NCBI GenBank assembly: GCA_008729055.1
Contig: SDUX01000008.1
Coordinates: 2,542,001-2,606,000, forward strand
DNA: 64,000 nucleotides
Reading direction: 5' to 3'
DNA from: Pyropia haitanensis
Lineage: Eukaryota > Rhodophyta > Bangiophyceae > Bangiales > Bangiaceae
The translations under genes were made by a program, and so were the position numbers. Positions 22,573 to 31,758 of the stretch are shown here, one piece after another. Each line of letters opens with the position of its first letter. The stretch's first letter is position 1. Below the pieces are notes generated by a model that was given only the letters and a program-made list of their open reading frames with translations, made no database searches and was not told the DNA's origin.

Positions 22573-25347
22573 CTAAAAGCCAAAAAAGCCGATGCGGCCG
22601 CCCCTCCCGCCGGCGCCACTGCTGGCGCCGCTGGACCTCCTCGCCCCCTCCGCGTCCTTGGCCGCCGCCCCCGCCGCCGCCGAGGCGCCGCCCGTCGCGG
22701 CGGCCGCCGCGCCGTCGGTCCCCCCGTCGGGCGAGCGCAGCGCATCGAGCGCGGCGCGCGCCTCGCCAAGCTTGACCTCCAGCCGCGACGCGTGCTTGGC
22801 CAGCCGCTCCTGCACCAGCCGGTCCTGCCGGCGAAGCTCCTTGGCGCGGAGGCCCGCGGCGAGGCGCTCCTCCTCCGCCTCGGCCAGGCGGAGCTTGGTC
22901 GCCACCAGGTCCAGCAGCACCGCCTCTCCATCGTCCCCGTCCGTGCCCGCAGCCGCGCCGCCGTCGCCGCCGCCGCCGCCGCCGCGGGCCGCGGCCCCCC
23001 CAGCAGGCCGCGGCGCGCCCGCGGCGGCCGTCTCTGCCTCCAGTTCGGCCACACGAGAGCGTAGGCGGGTGAGCTCCCGCTCATCCATCTCGGCGGCCTG
23101 CCGCTCCCGCCAGTCATCTTCCGCGTCGGACACGTCCGAGCCCACCCGGCTCGCCGTTGCGTCGCCGAGCAGCGTCTCACGCTCGGCGGTGGCGGCCGCC
23201 ACCGCCTGCCGCAGCGTCTCCACCTCCTCCCGCAGCGTGCCGCGCTCCGCCTCGAGGCGCTCAATCGACGCGGCCACGTCCGCCTCGTCGGCTGCCGCGT
23301 CGGCGCCGCCAACGACGGCGGCGGCAGCCGCGCCCGCGCGGGCCGCCGCCCGCGCCTGCCGCGCGACCGCACGGTCGCGTTGCCGGACCGCCGCGGCGAG
23401 CTCTTCCTCCGCTTCGGCGGCCACCGCGCGCAGACGGTGGGCCTCGTCGTCGAGCGCGTCCGCCTCAAAGCGGAGCGCGTCGAGGTCGCCCTCAAACGAC
23501 CGCGCCTTGCGTGACGCGTCCAGCGCCGCCCGCTGCGCAACGGCCAGCGCAGACGTGGGCGACGACGCGCCCGACACGGCCACGAGCGCCTCCTGGTGCG
23601 CCGCGTTCTCCACCCGCACCTTGTCGTACATGGCCGTTAGCTGGATGTACGTTTCCTTCATGCGCGCCGCGTGCGCTACGTGCGCGGCAATCTTGGTGTC
23701 GGCTGCGGTCACGGCAGCGGTCAGGTCTGCCACGCGAGCGGTCTCGGACTCGAGCTCCGCAACCAGCGCGGGGTCGGCCGCGGCCGCCACCTTGCCGTCA
23801 CAACCGCCAGCGGCCACGCCAGCGGCAGCCAGCGCGGCATTCAGGCTGTCCAACTCTGCACGCTGCGCGTCTGCCTCGCGGAGCAGGTTGTCCTGTACCA
23901 ACTGCAACGCCGCACGGCGGGCGTTGGACGCCTCCAGCACCGCCTCTTGCGCGTCGCACTCGCGTGCGGCTGCTGCTGCAGCGTCTGCCGGCGTCGCCGC
24001 GGTGGCCGTCGCCAGCTGCGCCGTCAGGCGGGTGGTCTCGGCCTGGACGGCCGACACCTCCATGCGCAGCGCGTCGAGCGCCTCGGCCTTGGCCGCCCCT
24101 TTTGGCTCCTTGTCCTTGCGAAACAGGCTGGGCCGCTTATCCGACGGCCCCTTTTCCGCCGCCCGCTCCGCCTTTTCCGCCGCCTTGGCCGCCGCCTTGT
24201 CCGCCTTCTCCGTCGCCTTGTCTGCCTTCTCCGCCGACTTGTCCACCTTGGCCGCCTTTTCCTTGCGCATCACCCCGAGGGTGCGGTGCTTTCCCTTGTC
24301 GGGCGTGTGGTCGTCCCCGCCACCACCGACCGCTGTGTCGGCCTTGGCGCTCGCGCCGCTGCTGCCACTGCGGGGCGTCTTGGGCGGCCCGTCTTTCTTG
24401 GACACGGACCGCTTGATGAGGCCCAAGCGGGAGCGCGACGGCGCGACGGTGCCACCCTTGGCAGACGCCTTGTCCCCCTTTTCCGCCTTCTCCGCCTTGG
24501 CCCCCTTTGCATCGTCCGCTTTGCGACCGCCGGTCGAATGCTTGGCCGACTTTGTCGTCGACGGCGTCGCCGACGCCGCTGACAATGATGCCGTGGCTGG
24601 TGTCGCTGGCGTTGCTGCTGCCACTGGCGTTGAGGGCGTGGGCGGGGGCGCCGGCGACGCTGCCGCCGATGCCGCGACCGCCGACGCTGCCGACACGGGT
24701 GGTGACGACGAAGAGCCCACCGGCGACGTCACTGCCGCGAGCGGGTCGGGGATGTCATCCACGTTTAGGTCGTCAAAGTCGTCTTCCTCCTCCGACGAGG
24801 ACCCCCCCGCCAGGCTGGTTACCCCAGACAGCCCCGAAATGGCCGACCCCGCGTGGGAGCCCTTGGAGCCCGCATTGCCCAGGAACTTGCAGTCGATCAC
24901 CGTCGTCACCGCCACCTTGTCCGACAGCGAAAACACCTTGCGCTCCGTCGCCGACGGCACGCCCGCAAACGTGGCGACGTTAAAGTGTGTCTTGGCAATG
25001 GTCTTCTCGCTGCCCTTCTTGCCCGGCGTGACCGCAATGAGGGACAGCTTGGCGTCCTTCTCCTCAAACGCGTTGGACTTGCTGATGCCCCCGTCCCGAA
25101 AGAGCGTGCACAGGAGGGAGAGCTTCTCGTCAAACACCACCCCTGGGCCGCCCTTCTTGGCGCCCGCCTTGTCGGCGGTGCGAGGCTTGGTCGACGCCAC
25201 CTTGACGCCGCGGGACCACTTCACAAAGTACGTGTTGCCCTCCTTGAGGCCCGTCACGCCGCTGACGGTCACGTCAAACTGGAACTTGGCCGCCGCCTTG
25301 CCCCGGTGTGACGCCGACCGCCGCACGCGGCTGGCGGTGCGACGCAT
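22573..25347 (-). CDS. NT-C2 domain plus long coiled-coil protein, 924 aa
   Basis: Single-exon gene. Residues about 20-160 form an N-terminal C2-type (NT-C2, EEIG1/EHBP1-like) domain: FQFDVTVSGVTGLKEGNTYF, VKWSRGVK, VFDEKLSLLCTLFRDG, KTHFNVATFAGVPSATER, and VAVTTVIDCKFLG. Such domains bind membranes or partner proteins in trafficking and organelle positioning. Residues 165-420 are Ser/Pro/Ala-rich and then Lys/Ala-rich (KADKATEKADKAAAKAAEKA), probably disordered. From about 440 to 900 heptad-like sequence predicts a long coiled coil, and the C-terminus is GGRIGFFGF. NT-C2 followed by coiled coil suggests a scaffold or tether, which is inference. The ATG at 25,347 starts a basic, Arg/Ser-rich leader. 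The next gene upstream is divergent, about 1.3 kb away. Confidence 0.82.
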   Translation of the reverse strand: MRRTASRVRRSASHRGKAAAKFQFDVTVSGVTGLKEGNTYFVKWSRGVKVASTKPRTADKAGAKKGGPGVVFDEKLSLLCTLFRDGGISKSNAFEEKDAKLSLIAVTPGKKGSEKTIAKTHFNVATFAGVPSATERKVFSLSDKVAVTTVIDCKFLGNAGSKGSHAGSAISGLSGVTSLAGGSSSEEEDDFDDLNVDDIPDPLAAVTSPVGSSSSPPVSAASAVAASAAASPAPPPTPSTPVAAATPATPATASLSAASATPSTTKSAKHSTGGRKADDAKGAKAEKAEKGDKASAKGGTVAPSRSRLGLIKRSVSKKDGPPKTPRSGSSGASAKADTAVGGGGDDHTPDKGKHRTLGVMRKEKAAKVDKSAEKADKATEKADKAAAKAAEKAERAAEKGPSDKRPSLFRKDKEPKGAAKAEALDALRMEVSAVQAETTRLTAQLATATAATPADAAAAAARECDAQEAVLEASNARRAALQLVQDNLLREADAQRAELDSLNAALAAAGVAAGGCDGKVAAAADPALVAELESETARVADLTAAVTAADTKIAAHVAHAARMKETYIQLTAMYDKVRVENAAHQEALVAVSGASSPTSALAVAQRAALDASRKARSFEGDLDALRFEADALDDEAHRLRAVAAEAEEELAAAVRQRDRAVARQARAAARAGAAAAAVVGGADAAADEADVAASIERLEAERGTLREEVETLRQAVAAATAERETLLGDATASRVGSDVSDAEDDWRERQAAEMDERELTRLRSRVAELEAETAAAGAPRPAGGAAARGGGGGGDGGAAAGTDGDDGEAVLLDLVATKLRLAEAEEERLAAGLRAKELRRQDRLVQERLAKHASRLEVKLGEARAALDALRSPDGGTDGAAAAATGGASAAAGAAAKDAEGARRSSGASSGAGGRGGRIGFFGF

Positions 25348-26544
25348 CGTGGCGCGCTCTGCTGGTCAGGGGGGAAGGCGGGGGAGGGCAGGGAGGGGCG
25401 GCCGCGGCGCACGCGTGGCAACGAGGGGAAAGGCACAGGCGCTCGCTGATGGCGAGAGGGGAGGCCACAGACCAGCGGAAGAAGAGGTAGGCCGGGGACG
25501 GGGGCGGAACCGCGGCGGCACCCAGGTCCCACCCTACCGCCACGCCCCGGGGCCGCAGCGGGCAGACGACGCGCCCGCGACTGCGCCGAGGCGGCCGCCG
25601 CGGCGGCCGTACGTCCCCTCCGCCACGGGCGGCGGCGGCGGCGCGGCCGCGGCCGCGGCAACCGACGGCGGGGCGAGCTCCCACAGCAACGCCGCCGCCG
25701 CAGCGGCGCACATGTGGGCGGGCGGCGGGGGGAGAAGGCGGGCGGCGCCGGTCGGCCCGCGGCGGCGGCAGGGGCTGCGACGGCGGCGGCGGGGGCGGCG
25801 GCGGCAGCGGCAGCGGCGGCGGCGGCGGCAGCGGCAGCGGCGGCGGCCGCGGCGCGCGGCACCTGCGGTGCGCGGGCGCGCGCGGGGCCGAGCCGCGCTG
25901 GCGCGCCCGCGGCGAGGCGGGTGTCGCCAGCGGCGGACGCGGCGTCGCGGGAGCGGGACGCGCGTGGCTCCCCGCCGCCGCTGCGCGTGCACCGGCGTGG
26001 GCGCACCGCTCTGTCAGCCAAGCGATCGGCCATTGGTCGAGACCCTGAGAGCGGCTGGTCTGCCCTGCTGGTCGATCGAGTCTTTTGGCCGACACCCGCA
26101 CCGGTCGGCTCAATTCCACTCGCCACCGCAATTTCATGACAGTACGAGCCAACTCCAGGGTGCGTCGACCGATCGGTCTCGCGCTGCCGAGGTCCCCCCC
26201 CCCACCCCACCTCCTCGCCCCCGAGGTCCGCCGCCGCCGCCGCGGCGGGCGGGTGGGGTGGAAGCGCCGCCCGCGGCCAGCGGCCGGCCGGCCGCGTCTG
26301 GCTCGCGGCGGGGAGGCGGCTGCCGACCGCCCCCCCCCGTTTGCGTCGGCCGCCCCGCCGCCGCCGCGCCGCCTCCACCGCCCCGCCGTCCCACCCCCGC
26401 CAGGCCGTGCATCGACTGTCGGGCGCCCCCCCCCCCCCCCCCCCAAACTCACCCAAGACGACGCTCCCGCCGCGGTCACGGCGCGTCCAACCCCCCCCCC
26501 ATCGGGCCGCCGCCGCCGCGCTGCGCCCGTGCGCCGCGCCGCAC

Positions 26545-26575
<31 letters not shown>

Positions 26576-26624
26576 GTCGGTGCCGGCGGGCCGCCGGCGT
26601 ACCGCGGCGGTGCCGGCGGCGGCC
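25348..26624. other. Divergent intergenic region, GC-rich
   Basis: Lies between the NT-C2 gene (-) and the 2H phosphodiesterase gene (+), so it should contain both promoters. It includes Ala-coding trinucleotide tracts near 25,780-25,850 and a C-run of about 19 nt at 26,426-26,444. Part of it may be 5' coding sequence of the + gene, whose true start is uncertain. Confidence 0.45.
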
Positions 26625-26628
26625 ATGG

Positions 26629-26663
<35 letters not shown>

Positions 26664-28108
26664 CCTGCGCGCCGGCCGCCGCCGGCCGTCGCCGCGTTTG
26701 GCGCCGCGCCCCCTGCTGCGCGGCTGGGCGCCGCCGCCGCGGCGGTGGCGGCGGCGGCCCGGCCGGCGGCGCGGGCGGTGGCGGCGACAGCGGCGGCTGG
26801 CGGCGGCGGCGGCGGCGGCGGCGGTGGGCGGCCGCGGCCGGGGGGGGGACGCCCGCCGCCGCTGCGGGGGGGGGGGGGGCGCCGGCCGGCCGCGGCGGCG
26901 GCGCGGCAGCGGCCACTGCCGGCGGCGGCGGCGGTGGCCGCGACGGCCGCCGCTCCCCCCGGTGGTGGGCACGCGGCGGCGGCGGCCGCCGCCGCCGCGG
27001 CGGCCGCTGTCAACGGCGCTGCTACAAACGGCGCGGCTACGCACGGCGCGGCTACACACGGCGCCGCTACACACGGCGCGGCTACAAACGGCGCCGCTAC
27101 ACACGGCGCGGCTACAAACGGCGCCGCTACACACGGCGCGGCTACAAACGGCGCGGCTACAAGCGGCGCGGCTACAAACGGCGCGGCTACAAACGGCGCG
27201 GCTACAAACGGCGCGGCTCCAAACGGCAGCGTGCCCGCCCCCCCCCCCCCTCGCCACCCGCCGCCGCGGCCGCCCCCCCCCCCCAGTGGGGCACCAAGCT
27301 CTACTCCACGGCGGTCATCGCGACCCCCCCCCCCCAGCTGTTTGCGCCCATCCAAGCCGCCCGCCGGCGGGTGGGCGACCCGGGCCTAACCCGCTGGATG
27401 CCCCACATCAACCTCCTCTACCCGTTCCTCCCGCCCGCCGACTTTCCCGCCGCCGCGGCCGCGCTGGGGGTGGCGTTCCAGGCCACCGCGCCGTTTACGG
27501 TGCGCCTGGCACGGTTTGGCGTGTTTGCCCACCGCCGGTCGGCGACGCTCTACCTGTGCCCCGACACGGTGGTGGCGGCCACTGGCGGGGACGAGGACGG
27601 CGGGGAGGACGGCGCTTACCGCGGCCATGGGGCCGGCAACGGCAACGGCGGCGGCGGCAGCAGCGGCGCCCCGCCCGCCCCGGCGGTGGCCGCCCACGAC
27701 GCGCCCGACAACGCGCTCGTCACCGTCGCGGCGGCGGCAATGGCGGCGATCCCCCCCTGCGATGACCAGGCCCGCCGGTCCACCGGCGGCGGCCGCGCCG
27801 GCACCATCACCCCGCACCTGACCGTCGCGCACTTTCGGTCCGCCGCCGCCGCCGAGGCGTGGCGGGCGGTGCTCGAGGCGGACTGGGTGCCGCTCGAGTG
27901 GGTGTGTGGGGGGGTGCACGTCATTGCGCGGGGGGGGGGGGTGCCCCGTTTTGCACGCGCTACGTCGTGCCGTTTGGTGCGGGGGGGGGGGGGGGGGGGC
28001 GCGGGACCCGGTGTTTGATGGGGGGGGGGGGGCGCGCCCGGTGGACATCCCGTACAGCCACCCGCCGCCGCCGCCACGCCCTGCCGACACGGCGGCCGTG
28101 GCGGCCCC

Positions 28109-28140
<32 letters not shown>

Positions 28141-28993
28141 CTGGGCCTTTGAACGGTGTCCCCGCCGCCACCACCACCGCCGGCGGCGCCTCTGCTGGCA
28201 CCCCCGGCGCTGCCGCCCGCGCGTCACCGCCTGCGACCACCGCCGCGTCATCGGCGGCGGCAACGGCCGCGGCGGCGGCGGCGGTCGCGTCGGCGCTGCC
28301 CGCGGCGGTCGTTGCCGCGGCGGTCGCGGATATCGCCGCGGCGGTGGCGGCCGTGCTGTCGGGCGCCGACGTGGCGCGGCTGCGGGCGTGGCTGGTGGAC
28401 GCCACGGGCGTGGCGCCGGCGGCGGTGGCGGCGGCGGCCGCGGCGGCGACGGCGGCGGCCGCTGCGGCCGCCGACGCGGACGCTGCCGCGGGCGGCGGCG
28501 GTCGGGGCGGCGGCGGTGGCGGCGGCGGCGGCGGTGGCGGTGGTGGTGGCGGTGGCGGCGACAGCGGCCGGGGCGACCGCCGCGGCGGCGCCACCGGCGC
28601 TGGCAATGGCGCCGCGGTCGCCGCCGCTGCCGCGGTCGCGGCGGCGGCGGCCCGCGCCGCGGGCGCGGCGGGCACCCCCAGACGGGCGGCGGCGGGGCCG
28701 TCGTCGCCCCCGCCGCGGCGGCGGCGGCCCCGCTGGGGCGCCGGCTGGGTGTTCCCGCCAATGGACAAGGGCGCCCGCTCCGCGCTGCACCGGGCGCTCA
28801 AGTGTGACGGCGCGCGGGCGCTCGGGCTGACCACCGACACCGTGTGGCCGCCCGCCGGTGGGGGGGGGGAGGTGGCGGCGGCGGCAGCGGCAGCGCCAGC
28901 GACGGCCGCAGCGTGGTGCCGGGAGGAGGGGGAGGGGCGGTAGGCGGTGGCGGCGGCGGCGGCGGTGGCGGCGGTGGCCCCGACGTGGCCGCC

Positions 28994-29042
<49 letters not shown>

Positions 29043-29257
29043 GCCGCCGCGGCGGCGGCCGCGGCGGCCTCCCCCCCGCGCGGGTGCGGCTGCGGCCGGC
29101 GCGGCTGGGCGGGCGGGAGCGGGGCGGCGCGGGTGGGGACGGCGGCCGCGGCGGCGGCCGCCGGGGGGGCGGGAAGCGCGGCCGCTCCCAGGGGCGGCGG
29201 CCGTTTGGGTATGACCCGCCGGGGTGGGGGGGTGGCGACGCCGGCGGAGGGGCGTAG
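26625..29257 (+). CDS. 2H phosphodiesterase (2'-5' RNA ligase-like) with R3H-like C-terminus; frame broken at homopolymers
   Basis: Probable RNA-processing protein of the 2H (LigT/2'-5' RNA ligase) superfamily. The core frame (about 27,290-27,960) reads TKLYSTAVIATPPPQLFAPI, then RWMPHINLLYPFLPP with catalytic His at 27,404, and ITPHLTVAHF with catalytic His at 27,815. The first motif has HxN instead of the usual HxT/S. Downstream, in another frame, GAGWVFPPMDKGARSALHRA (about 28,735) resembles an R3H nucleic-acid-binding helix, and a third frame ends in an RGG-rich tail at 29,257. The N-terminus is Ala/Gly-rich with NGAAT repeats from the ATG at 26,625. Frames switch at poly-C (about 27,240) and poly-G runs (27,981-28,032 and about 28,860), so either run lengths are wrong, the gene has introns there, or it is decayed. 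The boundaries are approximate. Confidence 0.6.
27006..27225 (+). repeat. 15-bp coding minisatellite (NGAAT/HGAAT), about 14 units
   Basis: Tandem units close to AACGGCGCGGCTACA. In the + frame they read N/H/S-G-A-A-T, and GCG/GCC changes between units are synonymous there. The complementary minus frame (VAAPF) would also be conserved, so this alone does not prove the strand; the neighbouring 2H domain does. Confidence 0.85.
28988..29042. repeat. (GCG)n trinucleotide tract
   Basis: Uninterrupted GCG repeats for about 50 bp, inside the predicted C-terminal region of the 2H phosphodiesterase gene. Would encode poly-Ala, poly-Gly or poly-Arg depending on frame, which makes the local frame unreliable. 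Confidence 0.8.
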
Positions 29258-29479
29258 GGGTGTGGGTAGGGGTGAGGGGGAGGGCGTGGCGCGTCGTCGA
29301 GGGGGGGGGGGGGCGCGGCGGGCGCGTCGCGCGTGGAGGGGGGGGATGTCGGCGGCTGTGTTGTTCCCATGGCAGTCGGCGCAGTTTTGGGGGGGTCGGC
29401 GGTGGCGGCGGCTGGCCTGCGCAGCGGCCGCGTTTTTGGGGGGGGGGTGTGGCGTGACGAGGCGGCGGTGGGGTGTGTA

Positions 29480-29881
29480 TCAAAGGCACGCTGGCTCCGC
29501 GGCGTGTCCGTGGCGGCGGCGGTTGTCAGAGCACACGGGACACGCAAGGCGGCAGGGAGGGGGCGGCGGCGGCGGGGGGCGGCGGCGGCGCGGGTAGCCC
29601 CGCGCGACCGACACAGACTGGGACCCCTGGCAGGCGTCGCGCGTCTGTGGATCGGCCACGAGGCCGCGCGGCGGCGCCGTCGACGCCGCCCCGCCCGCGG
29701 GGCGGCGAGGCAGGGGCGTCTGCGGTGGCGGGGCCGCGCAGCGCGCCCCGCAGTGGGTGGCACGCACGGCAAACGCCGCGCGCCGCGCCGACGCGACGCC
29801 GCGTTCGCGGCAATCCTCACAGCCGCAACAGCTAGCCACGGTGCGAGCGTACGTCAAGTGCGCGCCGCAGGCCATGGCCAT
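29480..29881 (-). CDS. Possible small Cys-rich protein, 133 aa
   Basis: The ATG at 29,881 (followed by a second at 29,875) opens MAMACGAHLTYARTVASCCG, and further Cys groups follow: CEDCRERG, HCGARC and CRLACPVC. The paired Cys and His could bind zinc. No family is recognised, and the second half is Arg/Pro-rich low complexity. It lies about 490 bp downstream of the MgtC-like gene on the same strand. It may be a chance frame in that gene's 3' flank. Confidence 0.22.
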   Translation of the reverse strand: MAMACGAHLTYARTVASCCGCEDCRERGVASARRAAFAVRATHCGARCAAPPPQTPLPRRPAGGAASTAPPRGLVADPQTRDACQGSQSVSVARGYPRRRRPPPPPPPPCRLACPVCSDNRRRHGHAAEPACL

Positions 29882-30372
29882 GTCAAAAGGGCGGGGGTAC
29901 ATACATAGTGGATACACCTCGAGGCGGTTGCGGCGGCGCGGGTGGGAAACACGAGAAAAAAAACAACAAAAAAAAAACACAGATGCCCGTGGCACCGGAG
30001 GCACGGGAAAGCGCTCCACAATCAGAACGGGGGAAGACAGAAGATGACGAGAAGAACACCAAACCATAGGGTCAAACGACAGACAGAGAGGCGCAGCGGG
30101 GGAGACCCGAGGAAGAAAAAACCATCGCACACAGGTGCCAGGGGGTGAGGAAGGGCCGGAAGGCTCGCCAACACCGGGCCGGCATCTGTGCACGCGTCGG
30201 CCGGCGCGAGCCAGGACGCGTCCGCCGTGCGGGACCGCCGAGTGCAAAGCCGAGGTACAAAACCAAAAGAATAGGAGGGCGGATGGAGAGACAGACGGCT
30301 GCACCCAATATATATATAGGAAAAAAAAATAGACAGGCGGTCACGACGGGCGGCCACCGCACGGCAGCGCCG

Positions 30373-31758
30373 TCACCCCTTGGTCGACGACCGCAGTTTT
30401 CTCATCCGCATCCGCCGCGGCCGCAGCGACACCGACCCGAGCGCCTGCGCGTCGGCCGCAGCGGCGACGCCAGTGGCGGCGGGCGGCTCGGCCGCTCCAC
30501 CCCCTTCGGCCGGCGCCGCATCCGCGGCAGCGGATCCCCCCCCCCCAACCGTCGCGGCAGCCGCCGCGGCCGCCACCTCGCGGCGCGACCCCCGCCGCGC
30601 CACCCGCGATGGCGACCGCATGATGGCAACCGCGACGAGCGTCGACGCCGCCGCCATCCGCACCGCGCCCGACCCCGCGGCGGCGCCGAGCACGACCGCG
30701 AGGAGCCCGCCGCGGAGGCTCGAGCGGCCCCGCCCACCGCCGCCGCGCGCGAGCGCCGCCGCAACGAGCAGCGCGAGGGCGGTGGAGCGGGCGACGAGGC
30801 CCGCCGCGAGCGGCGGCGCGAGCGTCATGGCCACCGACGCGGCAAACGCGACAATGGTGGAGCGGACGGGGGTGCGGCTCTCGAGGGCGACCACGACGCC
30901 GACGAGGGAGGCCATGACCAGGCGCAGGCAGATTTCCGCGTCGGTCAGGGTGCCGGGGAAGAGGGGGCTGAGGAAGGAAGCGGGGGGGGTGGGCACCGAC
31001 GCCGTTGCCGGCGACGGCGCCGTCGGCGGCGCCGCCACCGACGGCGACGCTACGGCCGTCGCGGCCGTCTCTGCCGCAACGGACGAGGAGGGGGGCGCCG
31101 CAAACGGCGACGACGACAGGGCGGGAGGGGGGAGGACGCCGACGCCACCAGCGCGGGCGCCCCGCCCCAAGAGCGACGCCGACGGCACCGCCGCGGAGCC
31201 CGCCCCGGAAAAGACCATCTCATACGAGGGGGGCACCCCCCCCGGCGACGCCGTCGCGGGTGGGGGCACCGACGGAAAAAAGACGCCCACGAGGGCGGCC
31301 GCGCCAACCGCCCACGACCGCAGCGCACACACGGGCGTCGTCGACGGGGCGCCGCCGTCGGCACGCGACCCGCCATCGTCGGGGGAAGAGGTGGGGGGGG
31401 TGGTGGTGGTGCCATCAAGGGGTGCGGCGACGCCGGGGGGGGGGCGGGGGGCGCGGAGCGTCGGCCGCCCTCCCCCTACCCAGTGGGAGCGCGCGGCGAC
31501 GAGGGGCGCCGCCGCCGCACCGGCCGTCGCCGTCGCCGCCGCCGCCGGTACCGTCGTCCGTACGACGGGCCGCTCCGCGTGTGTTGACAACGGCGGCCGC
31601 CGCCACGACGGCCGCGCCACCGCCGGCGCGATGATGCGGGCGGCAAACGCGGGGAGGGGGGTAGGCACCGCCGCGGCGGCGGCAGCGGCAGCGGCGGCGG
31701 TGGTGGCCACCGTCGCTGCCTCCGGTCGTGTTAACCGCCGCCTTGTTGGGGGCAGCAT
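30373..31758 (-). CDS. MgtC/SapB-like membrane protein with long N-terminal extension, 461 aa
   Basis: Residues about 270-385 contain the conserved hydrophobic core of MgtC/SapB-type proteins: LTDAEICLRLVMASLVGVV, ALESRTPVRSTIVAFAASVA, then RSTALALLVAAALARG and LRGGLLAVVLGAAAGSG followed by further helices. In bacteria MgtC modulates membrane energetics under low magnesium; algal and plant members are usually plastid-targeted and little studied. The N-terminal 270 residues, from the ATG at 31,758, are rich in Arg, Ala, Ser and Thr and could hold a transit peptide plus a disordered linker. The C-terminus is Arg-rich (RPRRMRMRKLRSSTKG). About 55 bp past the stop is a TATATATATA stretch. The frame is open beyond 31,758, but that part is low complexity. 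The usual MgtC Arg/Glu pattern is only partly kept, so function is uncertain. Confidence 0.65.
   Translation of the reverse strand: MLPPTRRRLTRPEAATVATTAAAAAAAAAAVPTPLPAFAARIIAPAVARPSWRRPPLSTHAERPVVRTTVPAAAATATAGAAAAPLVAARSHWVGGGRPTLRAPRPPPGVAAPLDGTTTTPPTSSPDDGGSRADGGAPSTTPVCALRSWAVGAAALVGVFFPSVPPPATASPGGVPPSYEMVFSGAGSAAVPSASLLGRGARAGGVGVLPPPALSSSPFAAPPSSSVAAETAATAVASPSVAAPPTAPSPATASVPTPPASFLSPLFPGTLTDAEICLRLVMASLVGVVVALESRTPVRSTIVAFAASVAMTLAPPLAAGLVARSTALALLVAAALARGGGGRGRSSLRGGLLAVVLGAAAGSGAVRMAAASTLVAVAIMRSPSRVARRGSRREVAAAAAAATVGGGGSAAADAAPAEGGGAAEPPAATGVAAAADAQALGSVSLRPRRMRMRKLRSSTKG

Noticed and set aside
22592..28018. Open + frame of about 1,808 codons
   Set aside because: Most of it is antisense to the NT-C2 coiled-coil gene, which has real domains. 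Stops are simply rare in this composition. Only its last part (the 2H domain) is kept.
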